In this document: positions 20,876 through 35,069 of the stretch, piece by piece | How positions within the stretch are numbered: the stretch's first letter is position 1 | Layout of the letters: each line of letters opens with the position of its first letter | NCBI RefSeq assembly: GCF_030848805.1 | Contig: NC_092359.1 | Coordinates: forward strand, 11,779,598-11,843,597 | From: Temnothorax longispinosus | Lineage: Eukaryota > Arthropoda > Insecta > Hymenoptera > Formicidae | Length of the DNA: 64,000 nucleotides | Reading direction: 5' to 3' | Notes under the pieces: model-generated | The model's input: only the letters and a program-made list of their open reading frames with translations | Database searches by the model: none | What the model was told of the DNA's origin: nothing | Translations under genes and position numbers: made by a program

Positions 20876-23800
20876 TCACTCGAGCAGTGGATTTACCATA
20901 TCCAAGATCTATTATGAAAATAAGCGAAAACTCTCTGGGCATTTCAATCGCGATGATAATAATTGTTCGCGAGAAAAAGGAAGAGGAATAAACGATTATA
21001 CCGCCGCTACACAGCAAGTGCGCGGTTCTTGCACGAGCACGGGAGAGAAGCGAGCGGGCTACTTGTCACAGCGGTTCACCAGCGGTGCTTTTCAGCGGGA
21101 GGAGTGCCGAACCCTTTTCAACTGGTCCCCGAGGTCCCCGAGTCTGGTCGGACCCAAGCGACGACGCTCGTTTTCGGTCCCCTGTCCCCCTCCCTTCTCT
21201 TTTTTCTTCTGCCACTCTACTACCGTTGCCGTTTCTTCCCAGGGATTCGCGGTGCTAACATTCCGCTGTGGCAGGCGACCGTCCTCGAGGCCCAGCAGAT
21301 ATCAACTTTCCCACACAGCTGCTTTTTGGAGAAGCGAATGTACGAATTTCGCAGAAACGCAGAAACGAATGTCGAGAAGCCTATTGATCTCTATACGTTG
21401 CATGAGTCAATCAGTCAATTGATCACGTGGGAAATGCAAATGGAGGTTGCAACAGATCAGCGGTTGCCTTGCGGCAATTACACCTTGCGCGTACCGATAT
21501 ATACTAATCAATAGTTACTCAACGCGATTAGATTCAATTTCTGGAATGCTATGGATTGGGTTTGGCCTTACCAATTGCCATCATCTTTAAAAAAAAAATA
21601 CATAATCAGCACTATGGTAATCTTCTTAGCAATAGCGACGCTAGAAACTTGCGGAGAATCGAGAACAGCATTTATCTAATAATAGCAATAATAACATTTT
21701 TCAAGAAGCAGCAATTATTCAAATCGGTTTTCCATGGAAGCAACGTAAACGGAGAACAAGTATCAATTTCTCAGAAAGGAGCCAAGTCAGAAGAGATCAG
21801 AGAGATTGTGAACTCATCCCTATTAACACATACCTCGCAATGGTTCCTCATACATATCGCGCGAAACTTTCTCACAATGTGCGTTTCGTTGTCCCACAGT
21901 TCTTCCTTCCTTTTAAAGAGCACGGGCTCTCGAGTTCACCTCGCTTGTTTAATACGCAGAAGAGGACGAGCCGAAGGCAACGAGAAGCGAGCGGCGGGAA
22001 GACCGGTGACGGGCCGAGTGACGCGGAAAACTTTTTTCTGAAATCACAGGATACGTCCACGTCCACCTCCTCCTTTCCTTCTTCGTTTGTCTCGCGGCGT
22101 GCAGTCGGGCATCAATAATTTAGCGCCCCACCGTATCAATAAACTTGCACCGGCATCGGTGCAAAACGGAAAGAAAGGCGACGCAGGATCAGCTCAGGAC
22201 GAAGAGGAAAGGTGGCAAAGACAGAGAGACAGAGGCAGGAAGATCCTGGAGGGCGCCGGGAGTTAACAGAAGGAGGAGGAGAAGATGGAGGATGGAACTG
22301 TGAACGTTCTCCGGATCGAGTGGCTTTTCTTACGGCCGTTCACATATAGTCAGTGACGCGCCGTCCTCTCGCTCGAGTCGCTCTCCTTTCCTCCGACTCG
22401 ATTACAAGCGGCAAGAAGCGGCATTACACGGGACACGCCGTGCCGACAAATCGACGGATTATGCCGGACGGGCGCCGACCTACCGGGAATAAATGAATTG
22501 GCTAACGACGTGACTCCTCTCTTTTCTCGCCCTGCATACTCGGTGATTTTCTCGCCGACCTGTGCATAGCTAGGGATTTACACAAGTTCGCGAAGATCCG
22601 AGGATACGTGTCGAGAAATAGCAGATTAATTTTTTATAGGAACTCGAAGGTGTGACGCTTAATTCGCGATAATGAACGAAGCAGAATTAAATTAACTGCA
22701 GAAATAATCGCATCTTCGAAGATGCACAATTACTAAAAGACAAAAATTATAAAGAAATATCCTATAAAACGCGTTCTTCTATATTAAAAAGTTAAAATTA
22801 AACTTTTAAGGAAGAAAAAATAAGAAAATATCTTTTTATTTATTTATGAAATCTTTTTTTTATTTATGAAATCTTGATTATACGTTTTGTTGTAATAGTA
22901 TTTGAAACCGAATGATAATCCGATTAGAAACGGCACGCTTTCATGAAGCTTATCAACTGCGTCCTTAGAGAGAAGAGAAATGAAAACAATCGGAGTAACT
23001 CGTAAATGGATTATGCTAAAGCGTAAGCTAAGAAAATAACATTTTAACATTAATTATAAAGAAAAATAACTCTTGGCTATCTACTATCCCAGATTCTTTG
23101 CTATTTTAATATATAGATATACGAAAAATATTTATTGCGTGATTTTGCTGTCACACGTTTAACACATACACCATTATGACTGGTGAATGGTTACTAGTGA
23201 CTGACACTGAGTTTTTTTTCAATCATCAGTGATTGTCATGGGGCGATTGTCAAATAAATTTCATATATCATATTTTTTGTGCAACTTAATACTATAAATT
23301 CAACACTATAAATTAAGTATTTTATTGTTCTTCTACAAAATCATTTAATCCGGCGTAAATGGAAATTCAACTAAAATACGCTTAGCGGTGAATGTTAAAA
23401 TATTTTTATGTAAACCGTAATATATGTGTGCGATAAATAGACTAGATATCCATCCTGTACATTTTTTTTGTACAGGAAACAGTCACAAAATAACCATACA
23501 AGCTTTACAATTAGTATTGATGACTAAATGGTAAGTTTATGAATTAATTTGTCGAAATTGTTTTTAGAAGAAGCGCCTATATTTATACAACAATATTTGC
23601 AAAATATAATAATATGCAAATAATTAATTTGCAAATAATAATATATTTTGTTTTATTCCATCTTATCGGTAAATTGCAAACATTTATTGACACAAAAATA
23701 ATAAATTTACCGTGGAAGTTTTATAATTATTCCATATCTCGCGAATTAAGAAAAATAATTTTCTGAGAGAAATTTTGATAGACGCGTCTTAATTTGTTTA

Positions 23801-24670
23801 TATAAGAAGAATTCGATTAAATCTCAACGAGCAAGCTTTGTATAATTCGATTAAAACATACGATCGATAAACAGACAGAGATGCGAGTCAGGTTCGCGGC
23901 CAACGACGCCTTTCCGATCCTTTCTTCGCCCCATCCTTCTTCGGCAACGCCCGCCGAAGCTTTCAGGAAGCAAGGTACTAATTAGCGATTACCACTCGTT
24001 CACGGGACTCGAGAGAGAATATAATTAGCACTCACCTTTGTGGTCCGAGAAAGGGTGGGGGAAAGGCTGCTAAAACACTCGACCGACCCAATCTTGACGT
24101 CTCTTAAAATATTCCAAGAGCGTTCGAAGAGTCATCCTCGATCCTGCGACTTGATCACACAAGAAGAAGATATCGATCTTGATTTCTTTGAGGATGTAAA
24201 AGAGCAGCTTCTTTATCATCGACGTACACATCCATATATAAGTATCAGTTTTCTGAAAAAAGAAACAATACATAAATTTATATGACACAATCTGTATTAC
24301 TACAATATGTATTACTATAATATGTACTACAAAAACTACACGTTGGTTGATAAAGTAATTCATCGAAGCTTTAATATCGAGTTTAATATAATCTGTTATC
24401 GTTCTTATTAAATGATATTGTTTAATGCGAACTAAAATTAATGCATTTAATTATTTAATTATCCCACGAAATAAATATTTTATTTACTTTAAAGGAATTT
24501 ATATATTCATATTGTCTCAAATTTTTGAATCACTAATTGCATAAAAATAACTATTACTCGCAGAATAAGAGTTATTTTTCAAAATACTTTTTTCCGCATA
24601 TGCATATGTTTTAATCATTGTTAATTATTTAGAATGATTTATAGATATTTCGGTTTCTATTCCAGCATGC

Positions 24671-24680
24671 ACATTTCAGG
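24671..24680 (+). other. Candidate 3' splice site in ninaC 5' UTR
   Basis: ACATTTCAG followed by GTGACAG lies 25 bp upstream of the ninaC start codon, suggesting that a non-coding leader exon is spliced in from further upstream. Confidence 0.4.
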
Positions 24681-24704
24681 TGACAGACACTATCTACCTG
24701 CAAA

Positions 24705-27700
24705 ATGAACGATTACGGTTACGGAAAACAACAAGAAAGTAACGATTTTCACGATAACGTCCGAAATGAGCAGGGGAAAATGGAAAATCGGGGTAAAAAC
24801 CGGGACACAGGATCTATGACTCTTAAACGATTGAATAGTATTCAGGATCCAGGAAAGAGATATGAACTGAAGGATCGTATTGGTACTGGCATATGCGGCG
24901 ATGTTTACGAAGGGATTGATCAGCAAGCTGGTACGTAAGGATATACGAAAGGATATACATTCATGTAGACGAAATTCGTGTAAAACCATGAAAATATAAA
25001 TCGCGAGATACAGAAGCATGGGAAAACTGCTGCTTGCTGCAGCAGAATAATCACACGCAAAGATAAATATACATATCGATTGTGTTTCAGGAAATAAAAA
25101 AGTTGCCATTAAGATTCAAAAGCTCACGCCGGAAACGCAGTTCCTAATTGTAGAAGAGTATCATATTCTTCGTGATTTCGCCGGTCATTCAAATCTACCG
25201 GATTTCTACGGAATATATCGCAGACGATCAACTAAGAAAGCCGAATACGACGAAATATGGTTCGTCATGGAGGTAAGCTTTAGATAATAAAATTATAAAG
25301 ATAATTATGTAAAGAAATCTAAAAATGTATGATTGTATAAAGCACGAAATATGAAAGTATAACTTACATGCTATAAAGTAATTAATATTGCAAATTTAAA
25401 GGCACCAACTAACATTTTCACAATTCCCCTTTCTTAAACTCATTATTTTTATCTCATTGTTTATTAAAGTATATATCACATAAAGATAGAAATAGGGTCA
25501 ACAATATTTATTTCGTTTTCTTTAATTTCCTCAAAAAATGTTTATTTTAATACATTAATGTCCCCAATATATTTTGCAATACGCATATTTTTAAAATACG
25601 ATATTATAAAGACGTATAGAGATGTAAATGAGCATTTATGAACTCGATCGGTTCGAAGACGGTTATTATTGTTGCAATCAGTTTTATTACTGTACCCAAA
25701 GGTCGAAATCGCAACGAAGTCCCTATCGATGCCGCGCAAAATACCCGCGGTATTTTTCGCAGTAATGCGTTTCCTTTAACATATTGTAATTCTTCAACAA
25801 GAAGACAGAGGAAAAAAAGAAGAATACGGGTCAAAGATGCAGAACGAAAGATGATGGCGGTTTAAGAAAGACAATGGAAGAGAGGGAGAGAAAAAGCGGG
25901 TTGCCGTCTGTATACTCGTGCTCAGAACCCGGAGGCAATTTCAAGCATTTGAGACCGTCGAATATACGGATAATTTACGACACACGCGCCCCCATTAAAC
26001 AATCATTAAACTCGTTCGTGTACGCAGGTGAGGCTCGGCCCGTCGCGGCTTTAATTTACGGACGGACCTCCGCGGTATGTGATGCCCGAAACATTATTAC
26101 TTATCTCGGATAAAGCGACGATAGAGTTGACGTAATACGTGCACTCGAAAATCCGCCGAGTTGTTTCGGGAATCGGGACCTTTTCGGCCACGCCTTTGTC
26201 GTTCAGAACACGTTAATAAACAGAAATGTTTTTAAAGGAAATTGTTTCATTAACTTTCTAAAGTTACATGATATACTTTTTTTACGTAAACTCCGAAAAT
26301 TATGCTGTCACGAAAACATGTAAAATATATTTTTAATATAACGTAAAATTTAAAAATAATTATAAATATGGAAGAAAATATTATTTTTTATCAGTTCAAG
26401 TTTTTTTATTAATTAGATTTAATTTAATAAAAAAAGAAAGAAAGAAAGAAAAAAGAGAGATATATATGTTACGGGAAATATGAAAAATTGGGAATTATAC
26501 ATAATGGCCGGCCAATATGGATAATTCCCAATTTGTTTGGTCAAAATGATTAATAGAGAAGAATTAATCAAATTTCCCGGTTATTATGCATATTTTCCAA
26601 TGCTGAATGGTCATTTTGATAAATCATCTTATTTGATTAACTGTTTAAAGCGCGTCACTACCCTATACATAGGTTAGATGACGCGCTTTAAAAGTATCTA
26701 ACTGTTTAAAGCGCGTCACTAACCTACATAGTGACGCGTTTTAAACAGTTAAATACTTTTAAAGCGCGTCATCTAACCTATGTAGGTTAGTGACGCGTTT
26801 TAAACAGTTAAATACTTTTAAAGCGCGTCATCTAACCTATGTAGGTTAGTGACGCGCTTTAAACAGTTAATCAAATAAGATGATTTACCAAAATGACCAT
26901 TTTGCATTGGAAAATATGTATAATAACCGGTTAATTTGATTAATTTGAACATTTTTGCTTTTATTATTTAAATGTCCCAAAAAAAGCAGGAATTATGCAT
27001 AATAACCGATTTAATCAAATTTCCCGTAACATACTCAATGATCTTCTTTACAATAATTTTGAATAGTTTAATTTACGTAAATCTATTATATAAACATTGA
27101 TTTAAGCATAAAAGCATATTCCAAAACCTAGAAAGTGATTAATTACGTAAATATTTAATCATACACATAATTTCGATTAAGCTACCATTATAATATTATG
27201 ATATCTATATTGAGAATATCTCTTTATCGAGATATTTGACATCTTTAATTTGCTCACGAAGCAGCTTCTTATACATTTTTAACTTCGACCACCCACATTC
27301 TCGATCAATCCTCTCTCTCGCCTTCACGTCTCGCACAGATTCAAAGGCGACGCGTGAACACGCCAAAAACGACGAGATTCGCCTGAATCTCACGATTTAC
27401 TTCGGCAAGCGAATTCGCGTGCGAGCCTCGGAGACGGGCTAAGTATGCGCAACGAAGAAACGTAATGAGTCGCCGGTCGCTAACGTTAAGCTCGCTGATT
27501 GCTCGTTGCCGGAGATTACAAGCAATAAAGGCGCAACAGGCCGCGGAGGCCTGTTGTAGCGGTAGAAAGGAGACGCATCTCGTCGACGGTGCAGCGCGGA
27601 CCGAATAGCAGTTTTGTAAGTCAATCGGCTTTAAGTCGGCTCAGGCAGAAACGAGCGCCGAGATCTCAAAGAGGAAAAGAGAGAGAATGAGAAAGAGACA

Positions 27701-30700
27701 TGCAACGACAATGTGGCAAGGATTTATCGCCGGTGATATTTCATATCGAGCGAGTTTTATTGGCGCGAATGTAAGGCCCAATAACGCCTTGCGCGACTCT
27801 ACTTCTGCTGGAAAAATTCGAGAAAGAGGTTCTTCATCGTCACATATGAATAAAATGTTATTTAATTGCAATTTAATTTTTAGCAAAACTGAACGCAGAA
27901 CCGTTCAGTTTTGCTAAAGTTAAATCGCAATTAAATAACATATAATGTTCAAGCGAACATTTTATAAAAATATAATCCTATGAAAACAATCAAACTTTTA
28001 ATTTAACGAAGAAAGCATGAAGCTTGGAAAAATCTGTATTAAATCTGTGTGAAAGAGAAGAGTTGAATCTGTTACAATCCGTGATTCTCTCACATGAGAC
28101 AGTCTATATAGGGTAATGTAATATATGAAGCGTTGGATCACGTTTACTCATAATTACCGCACGCTTCGTGTAATTGTAGACATATGCGCGAAGTTTATTA
28201 CACTTTTTGATTATAAGTTCTTCAGATGCTTAATTTCTAGAGAAATGGATTACGAGAGTCTTTTTCTGCCTGAATTAACTTTCGTAAAATCTATAATTAA
28301 ATAAAGAATCATTCAGAAATTACCAGAGTGGAAGTTTTCGTACAGATATTTTACCCCAAGGCTTGTGGAAGACAAACACACACACATAAAACTTAATTCT
28401 AAACCCCCGTCCACCGACTCAAATTACTTCCGCAATTAGAATGGCATTTCAATTAACACATCAATCTCATGTTACACAATTACATCATAAGTAAAAAAAA
28501 GTTAACAATTGTTACACAACAGTTATCTTATAAGCGGTGAATCGCTCATAACATTTATGACGAGTTTAAGCTCAAATTCAATAAATGAGCACAATTTTGC
28601 TGCTAACTCTTTTCATCTATAATAACTTAGGTTATTTTTAGCTCAAATGTATGATTATAATTATAACTAACAACATGGCATTATTTATATGTTATAGCTC
28701 TGCGAAGGTGGAACAGTCACGGATCTCGTTCGTGGGATGATCGCAAGTGACAAAAGAATACGAGAAGAACATATTGCCTTCATCTTAAGGGAAGTGATCA
28801 GGGTAAGTTTCCTGTTACGTAATATATATATATATATTATGATATATATACTTTTTTACACGAGATATACATCATATTGTTGAATGGTATATTCCGCAAT
28901 ATTTTCTTATGATGCAATTTTTCTCAATTTGTATTATTTACATTATTATTTTGCCATGTCTTGTACGTAAAAGACTCACTCGTAGGCAGTATAGCTAAAA
29001 CGACATTATATAAATTAAAGTAACACTGTAGATAGCCGAAATATCCTTTAGAAAAACATAATACAACAGGAACCAAATTAATTAACGAAGATAAATGATC
29101 GAAAGATCCTAGGTAAGTGGCACGTTTTGCATAAGACATAAGATTAATAATAAATCATTGATGTTATAACGCGAATATATCTGACTAACCGAAAAGAGGT
29201 AAGCCCGAGCAAGGTAATTAGTTTTTGCTCGGGTACGAGAAGGTATATGAGTCGGTAGCTGAGAAAGGTGGCCGTCGCGGAATGTCCAGCAAAATTGTGC
29301 CGCAATCTACCCCTCACCGTACCCCTCGCTATCCCTCGTCATTCTGTTTCCTTCCTCCCTTTCTTGATACAGAGAGCGTAATAAATATTACTTGCATGAC
29401 AGAGCGCGCACTGGTGAACCGACAGAAATGATAATAGTAGGTAGATCTATAGCCACGGCAATAGTCGCGTTATTACGATATAATTATGTTCGATGGTATG
29501 TCCCGACGATGCTTTTATCTTGCGGCAGGTTACCCCTCTGATTACAGAAAACGCATTGGCGCCGAAGTATGTTCGCGCTGTGCAATTACAAGACACAGAA
29601 AAAGCGGGGTATTTCGCGACTTTACAAAAATGCGACTCATAATTAGAATAACTATGCGATAAATGACTGAAATTCTAAAGGGGGGATGTTGCAGAACTAT
29701 TTACAGAAATAAAAATTTACACAACGATTATACGCGAATAATTATAGAATAATGACACGCCATTATACACACATATAAAAATATTGTAAACTATATGAAT
29801 TTGACAAAATATTTTAATTCCATTGTTGTATACAAATTTTCTTGATATAAACAGTAAAAAGATATATTTAATTTTTCTTTCAGAATTAATTCATATGTAT
29901 TTTACTATAAAAATGAAATAATTAATTCAATATTTTTATCAAAATGTTATAACACATATAGGGGGGGTATATATATGCATTTTGTTGAAAATATCGAACT
30001 AATTATTTCAGTCTTATAATAATGAATTCTGAAGGAAAAAGAAAAAATATATCTTTGTACTGTTTATGTAAATAAATTAGTAATTAACTTAATAAAAAGT
30101 AAGTAAGTAAATTAATTATCTCATTTACAATAACAAGGCAATAACCTAATGAATTCGCGTAATTCATAATCAGCGTATAAATATTTATTTTTGTTTTGAT
30201 CATTATTAATATTAATGAGTAATATAGTTAACATCGCAATAAATTTAAACCGCCGCATTAATTGAAAATTACCCTTGTTTACGACAATCATAAAACGTAA
30301 GACGTACGTGCCGTTAATTTTTCCATAAGTTTCGAGAAAGAAACAAGCAAAAACTGATGTGGTGAATGACGAACCGAGTCGAAATGACGTAAATAAAGCA
30401 CAAACTGAGATTCGAATAACACCCGAATAAAGAAAAACAAAAGCAGAGGAGACAAAGAGGAAGAAAACGGGAAAAAAGGTGAAGGAGGAATGGGATACGA
30501 AGAGCTAAACACCCTTCGGTTTCATAAATTGCTATGATTTTGCTTAATATAGTTAATGGTCACGGAAAACGGATTCGCTTATTTACAATGATACTACCTT
30601 CCATGATTCCGGTTTCTCCTAGGAGGTCGGATAATTGGTGAGGATATCGTGCTCATTTCTCAACGAACTTAAGAAGCCACATGTATATATAGACGGGAAA

Positions 30701-33700
30701 ATAAAGACAAGAATCGAAAAAAGCGAATGGCCGATGCACGCCACAGGATGAAACTTAAGTGACCATTTCCGTTTTGTTCGTGTGTCACTGATTTTTCCTT
30801 GCTCATTACGTCTCTGCATTTGACTATTTATTTCTTTATTTATCATTTATGCGCGCGCAGAATAAAATTAGCTGTAATAAAGACGTCAGGTGTTTCAAAT
30901 GCTTGGAAGAACGAAATAATTAAACTAATCAGCAAACGATATTATTTATTACTATGATATCAATAATATTTTATTTGATCAACAGAATAATACAGTTTTT
31001 TGATATGTCTTTTATTTTATTATTTCGATATTGTAAAAAATCACCAGAAGAGAAATTTTATTTAAAAATAAAGCTTCAGGTAATAACGAAGAAGTAATTA
31101 GAAACGAAGATTTTTATATAGTTAAATATAAAAAACTGATTTGTTTTTGTTTGTTAATATAATATGATAATTTCTATCTATCCACACAGATTTGTCTATT
31201 GACTGTACCTCTGTTCCATAATATATTATGATTATTCAACTACAACATCGTAACTATAGACCAATACATTGCAGCACAGTGTCATGACTAATACAGCATA
31301 AGTGTTTTAAGCGGCGCTTAAAACATATCATTACTGTCGTTTATTCCGTAGTCCGTACACCGGCACAAGATAAACGAGTAGTAGTACAGGAATAACAAGA
31401 CTACATTACAGCATCGTCTACACTCTCTTCAGCGTAGAAAACATATACATATATTCTCTCTAAATTTTTTGGAGTGAAATTTTCACTCTAAACATGGAGT
31501 TACTGACCAGTTCACTCAAAAAGAGTGAATATTCGCTCCAATAGAGTGAATTTATTTACTCTAAGGTAAAAAGAGTTGAGTTTCACTCTGATTTTTAAAG
31601 TGAAGTTGTTAGAGTGAAGTTGTCACTCCAAATTTCACTCCAACTTGAAGTGAAATCGCCTTCCCGCTTCCCGCTTCGAGTGAAGTCATCACTCCAAACT
31701 TCACTCCAACTTGAAGTGAAATCGCCTTCCCGCTTCCCGCTTCCCGCGTGTTCAATTGTTCCTGTGTAGAAATTTGTTAGGGATGGCCTTACATAACATA
31801 AGGCCCCGATTATTTACGAATATATTTACGAACACAAAATTTCATAATGATCCGGCACTGGTTTCTGACATTCACCCGACATTAAGAAATATTATATCAT
31901 ATATCTAATTCAAAATTTTATTACTCTTTTTAAACTGAATTTGTTTCTTAAGATGATTTTTGAAAAATTATTTATTTGCGCTGGTTGTGATATATGTAGA
32001 CCATATATACACGCTTACATCAAATTAAGAAGTAGTCTACCACGTAAGGCAGTTGGCTCACGATGCAGAGGTCCCGAGTTCGAATCCCACCAAGGTAAGT
32101 GTGTTTTTCAAATACGAGTAAATATTTATAATCATAGACAGCATCTTAAGAAACAAATTTAGTTAAAAAATAGTAATAAAATTTCGAAATAAATAATTTT
32201 TTTTATGTCGGGTGAATAATTATTCAGTGAAACATGTCACTCTTTCCAGAGTTGAACAATCACTCCAAATAAAAAGTGAATAAGCACTCTTTCGCAAAGT
32301 GAAAATTCGCTCTATTTAGACTGGCAGTATTTTCATTATTTGTAAGAGTGGGATCTCACTCTTTTGGAGTGAGATTCCACTCCAAGAAATTTAGAGAGTT
32401 CCCGTTTACGCATTAAACAATTTTCATACATTAATGACAAACGCATTAAATTCAAATTGATTATTCCCTTGTATGCAGGTAAGCTAAAATAAATCGACAA
32501 CCGTTGATTTCCAGTTAATTGACGCTTTTGTAACACGTTCTAGATATAGATATTAATATAGTTTTATATATTTAACAGGAAGAAGTGCAGCGTAGTTAAT
32601 TATTAAATCTTGAAAGGATATCATGGAATAAAAAAGGAAAGAAATATTATTTTTTATATTAACAAAATAAAATTGTAAAGAAAAGGTAATGGGTTTATAT
32701 TTGATAAGTAATAAAATAAATGATAACACAGAAGGCATATGTAATTGTGCATGGGTATACGTAAATATGTGTAAAAATTTTTCTGATTCTAAAGTTTATA
32801 ATAATAATTATAACGATCGAAAATGTCATGCAGTATCATTGATTGACGAAGGTTTTCTCATCAAATGAGAAAAAGATATTTCTCTCGAAAACCACTTCTT
32901 CCCCCATAAGTTCACCGAGGAAGCGCGGCGAAAGGGCACAACGTGTAATGGGCCCAGTATTCTTTCTCTCGCGAGTGGCTCATGGCTCACGGCGGTAATA
33001 TTTACGATCCAAGCAGTTTGTCAGTAAATCATTATGTGGGTCTACCTTTCGGGTATGCCCCGTGCACGCACAATCCGATGCCCTTCGCCACTGGGCTCCA
33101 GCGCTCCCCGCCCTTTCTCCTCACCTCCCCGATTGCCCCGACGCCGTTCCTTTTCCACCTTGGAAACTGCACGCAACCCTCCCGTCTCTCTCTTTCTTTT
33201 TCCTCCTCCCGTTCTCTCCTCTATGCTCTTTCCTCGCAGATACGTGTTCCATGGGCCCGGTAGCGATTCGTCCACGGTCACTCGTGCGGTAAATCAGACC
33301 ACGCTGACGTTTAATGCCGGCAAATTACACGCGAAATAAATGCCCGCGAAGATAAGTACGCAGCAAGCGCACACAGTGCTCGAAACAGAAACACAAAGAG
33401 AGCACGGGAAATGGATAAAGAACGAGAGACGAATGGAGACTACCAGTATGCTTCTTCTGCACGATCGTTATATCCCGTTTAATCTTTATCCGCCAATTAA
33501 CAATTCGTTCGTCCTTTGAAAGTTCCCTCCTTACCCTTGTAACTATTTCTTATGTACTGCCCGGTCAACGAACATTCATTAGCGGTATTTCCTATTTTTC
33601 TGTCTTATTTGTCGAAACATCGTCGAATGCACTATCCAGTGAAATATAAATTTCATACAAGTAATAATTTGTTACATAAATTTATTTAAAAAACATTAAT

Positions 33701-35069
33701 ATATAAATAATTCAAATTTATTATTATTGTCTGATATTGACATCAATAAGCCTGATATACGAAGAACTCAAATGGAAATTTACATCAGAGACAAAAATAA
33801 TTGTATTCTTTGATTAATTAAAACTATAATTAATAAAAAAATTATCAAATATACGTAAAAATAAATTAAAAATAAATTGTAGATCCGCGGGAAATAAATG
33901 AAAAATTCCGCGTTTATAATGAGCCACTTCGCAAGGTAGCTTAGCTTTAGCTTCGGAGTGTGGCTTTGAAGCGACTTGCTGATGAACCAGGTATTAATGA
34001 TTTCATGCCCATGCCACGTCGGAACTGCTCACTGACCCGCGCTTGTTACGCGCTGTGAGCACGGCCACAAATTATAGATTGTTCAATTTGCAGTAAATCT
34101 ATAAAGATGATTCTCGCAAGACGCTGAAGGTGCCGAGTTGCCAACTTCTCTTCTGCATCGCCGTATCTCGAAGATACTACGTTCGTGTTGTTCTTAAATT
34201 CGAGTCTGCGATCTCAGAACATTGCACGAAGTGCTATATAATATTTATAGCACTTTGCAGTTTTCAATTTAAAAAAAAATCTTTAGCACCACCAAATATT
34301 CTCTCTATTGCTAAATTAATAACACGTATAACAAGTTTTACCCCTGAGAATATAATTTAACTGTTCTAACAATCTTTCGTCTATGTGCTTCTAAATCTTA
34401 TTAATAATAATTTCTCAACTTCATAAAATAGATCTTGTACGCAACGACAATACTAAAACCAGATATTACACATTGTGTTTTCTTTCTCAGGCTTTGATCC
34501 ACTTGCACGAGCACAACGTGATCCACAGAGATGTCCGTGGCAGCAATATCGTTCTGACGAAGGAAGGCGAAGTGAAATTAGTGGATTTTGGGCTCTCGAG
34601 GACGATGAAAAGCGAACTCGAAAAAAGGCGCACCTACATAGGCTCACCGTCCTGGATGGCGCCAGAAATGATTGGTGGGAAAGACAGCGGAGCCGACAGC
34701 GGATACGGCAGCCGAGTCGACGTATGGGCGATCGGCATCACGGCGATAGAACTGGCCGACGGCAAAGCACCGTTCGAGGACATGCATCCGACTCGTGCGC
34801 TCTTCCAGATCGTCCGGAATCCACCGCCGACTCTCTACCGACCCGCCAACTGGTCGAAGAATTTCAATGACTTCATTTCGGAGTACGTGACCGGATAGAA
34901 TATGAAAATCTCTTTATTACAAACGAACGTCGCGAACTCGCGAACGAAATAACGTGAGAGCTTACACGTCCGTTTCAGATGCCTCGAAAAGAATCCCGAG
35001 AACAGGCCGTACATGATGGAGATCATCGAGCATCCCTTTCTGTCGGAGCTACCCGAAAACGATTATCCT
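24705..35069 (+). CDS. ninaC: ninaC kinase-domain exons 1-5
   Basis: The N-terminal extension of about 52 residues is followed by the glycine loop GTGICGDV (60-67), VAIK with the ATP-binding Lys83, the catalytic loop HRDVRGSN with Asp185, DFG at 203-205, GSPSWMAPE, and a kinase end at HPFLSELPEND. The catalytic loop has Arg where most Ser/Thr kinases have Lys (HRDxK). All other catalytic residues are present, so an active kinase is expected. Introns 2 and 3 are long (3.4 and 5.7 kb). Confidence 0.94.

Larger units (their letters stand above)
13555..24679. other. Wnt10-ninaC intergenic region
   Basis: About 11 kb with no gene that I can support. It contains the Wnt10 3' UTR, a piggyBac-type element, one TA-flanked MITE and a 730-bp foldback element, each listed separately. 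GC-richer patches at about 17140-17410, 18700-19050, 19700-20000 and 20960-22500 give chance open frames on both strands without recognisable domains. Confidence 0.6.

Noticed and set aside
20963..21514. 183-codon plus-strand open frame between Wnt10 and ninaC
   Set aside because: No domain, an overlapping second frame is equally open, and there is no splice-supported extension.
27855..27941. microRNA precursor
   Set aside because: The hairpin is nearly perfect over both arms and AT-rich, more like a MITE remnant; nothing in the sequence supports Drosha/Dicer processing.
33034..33339. Overlapping open frames on both strands in ninaC intron 3
   Set aside because: Pyrimidine-rich, C-rich sequence gives Pro/Ser/Leu-rich noise in three frames.
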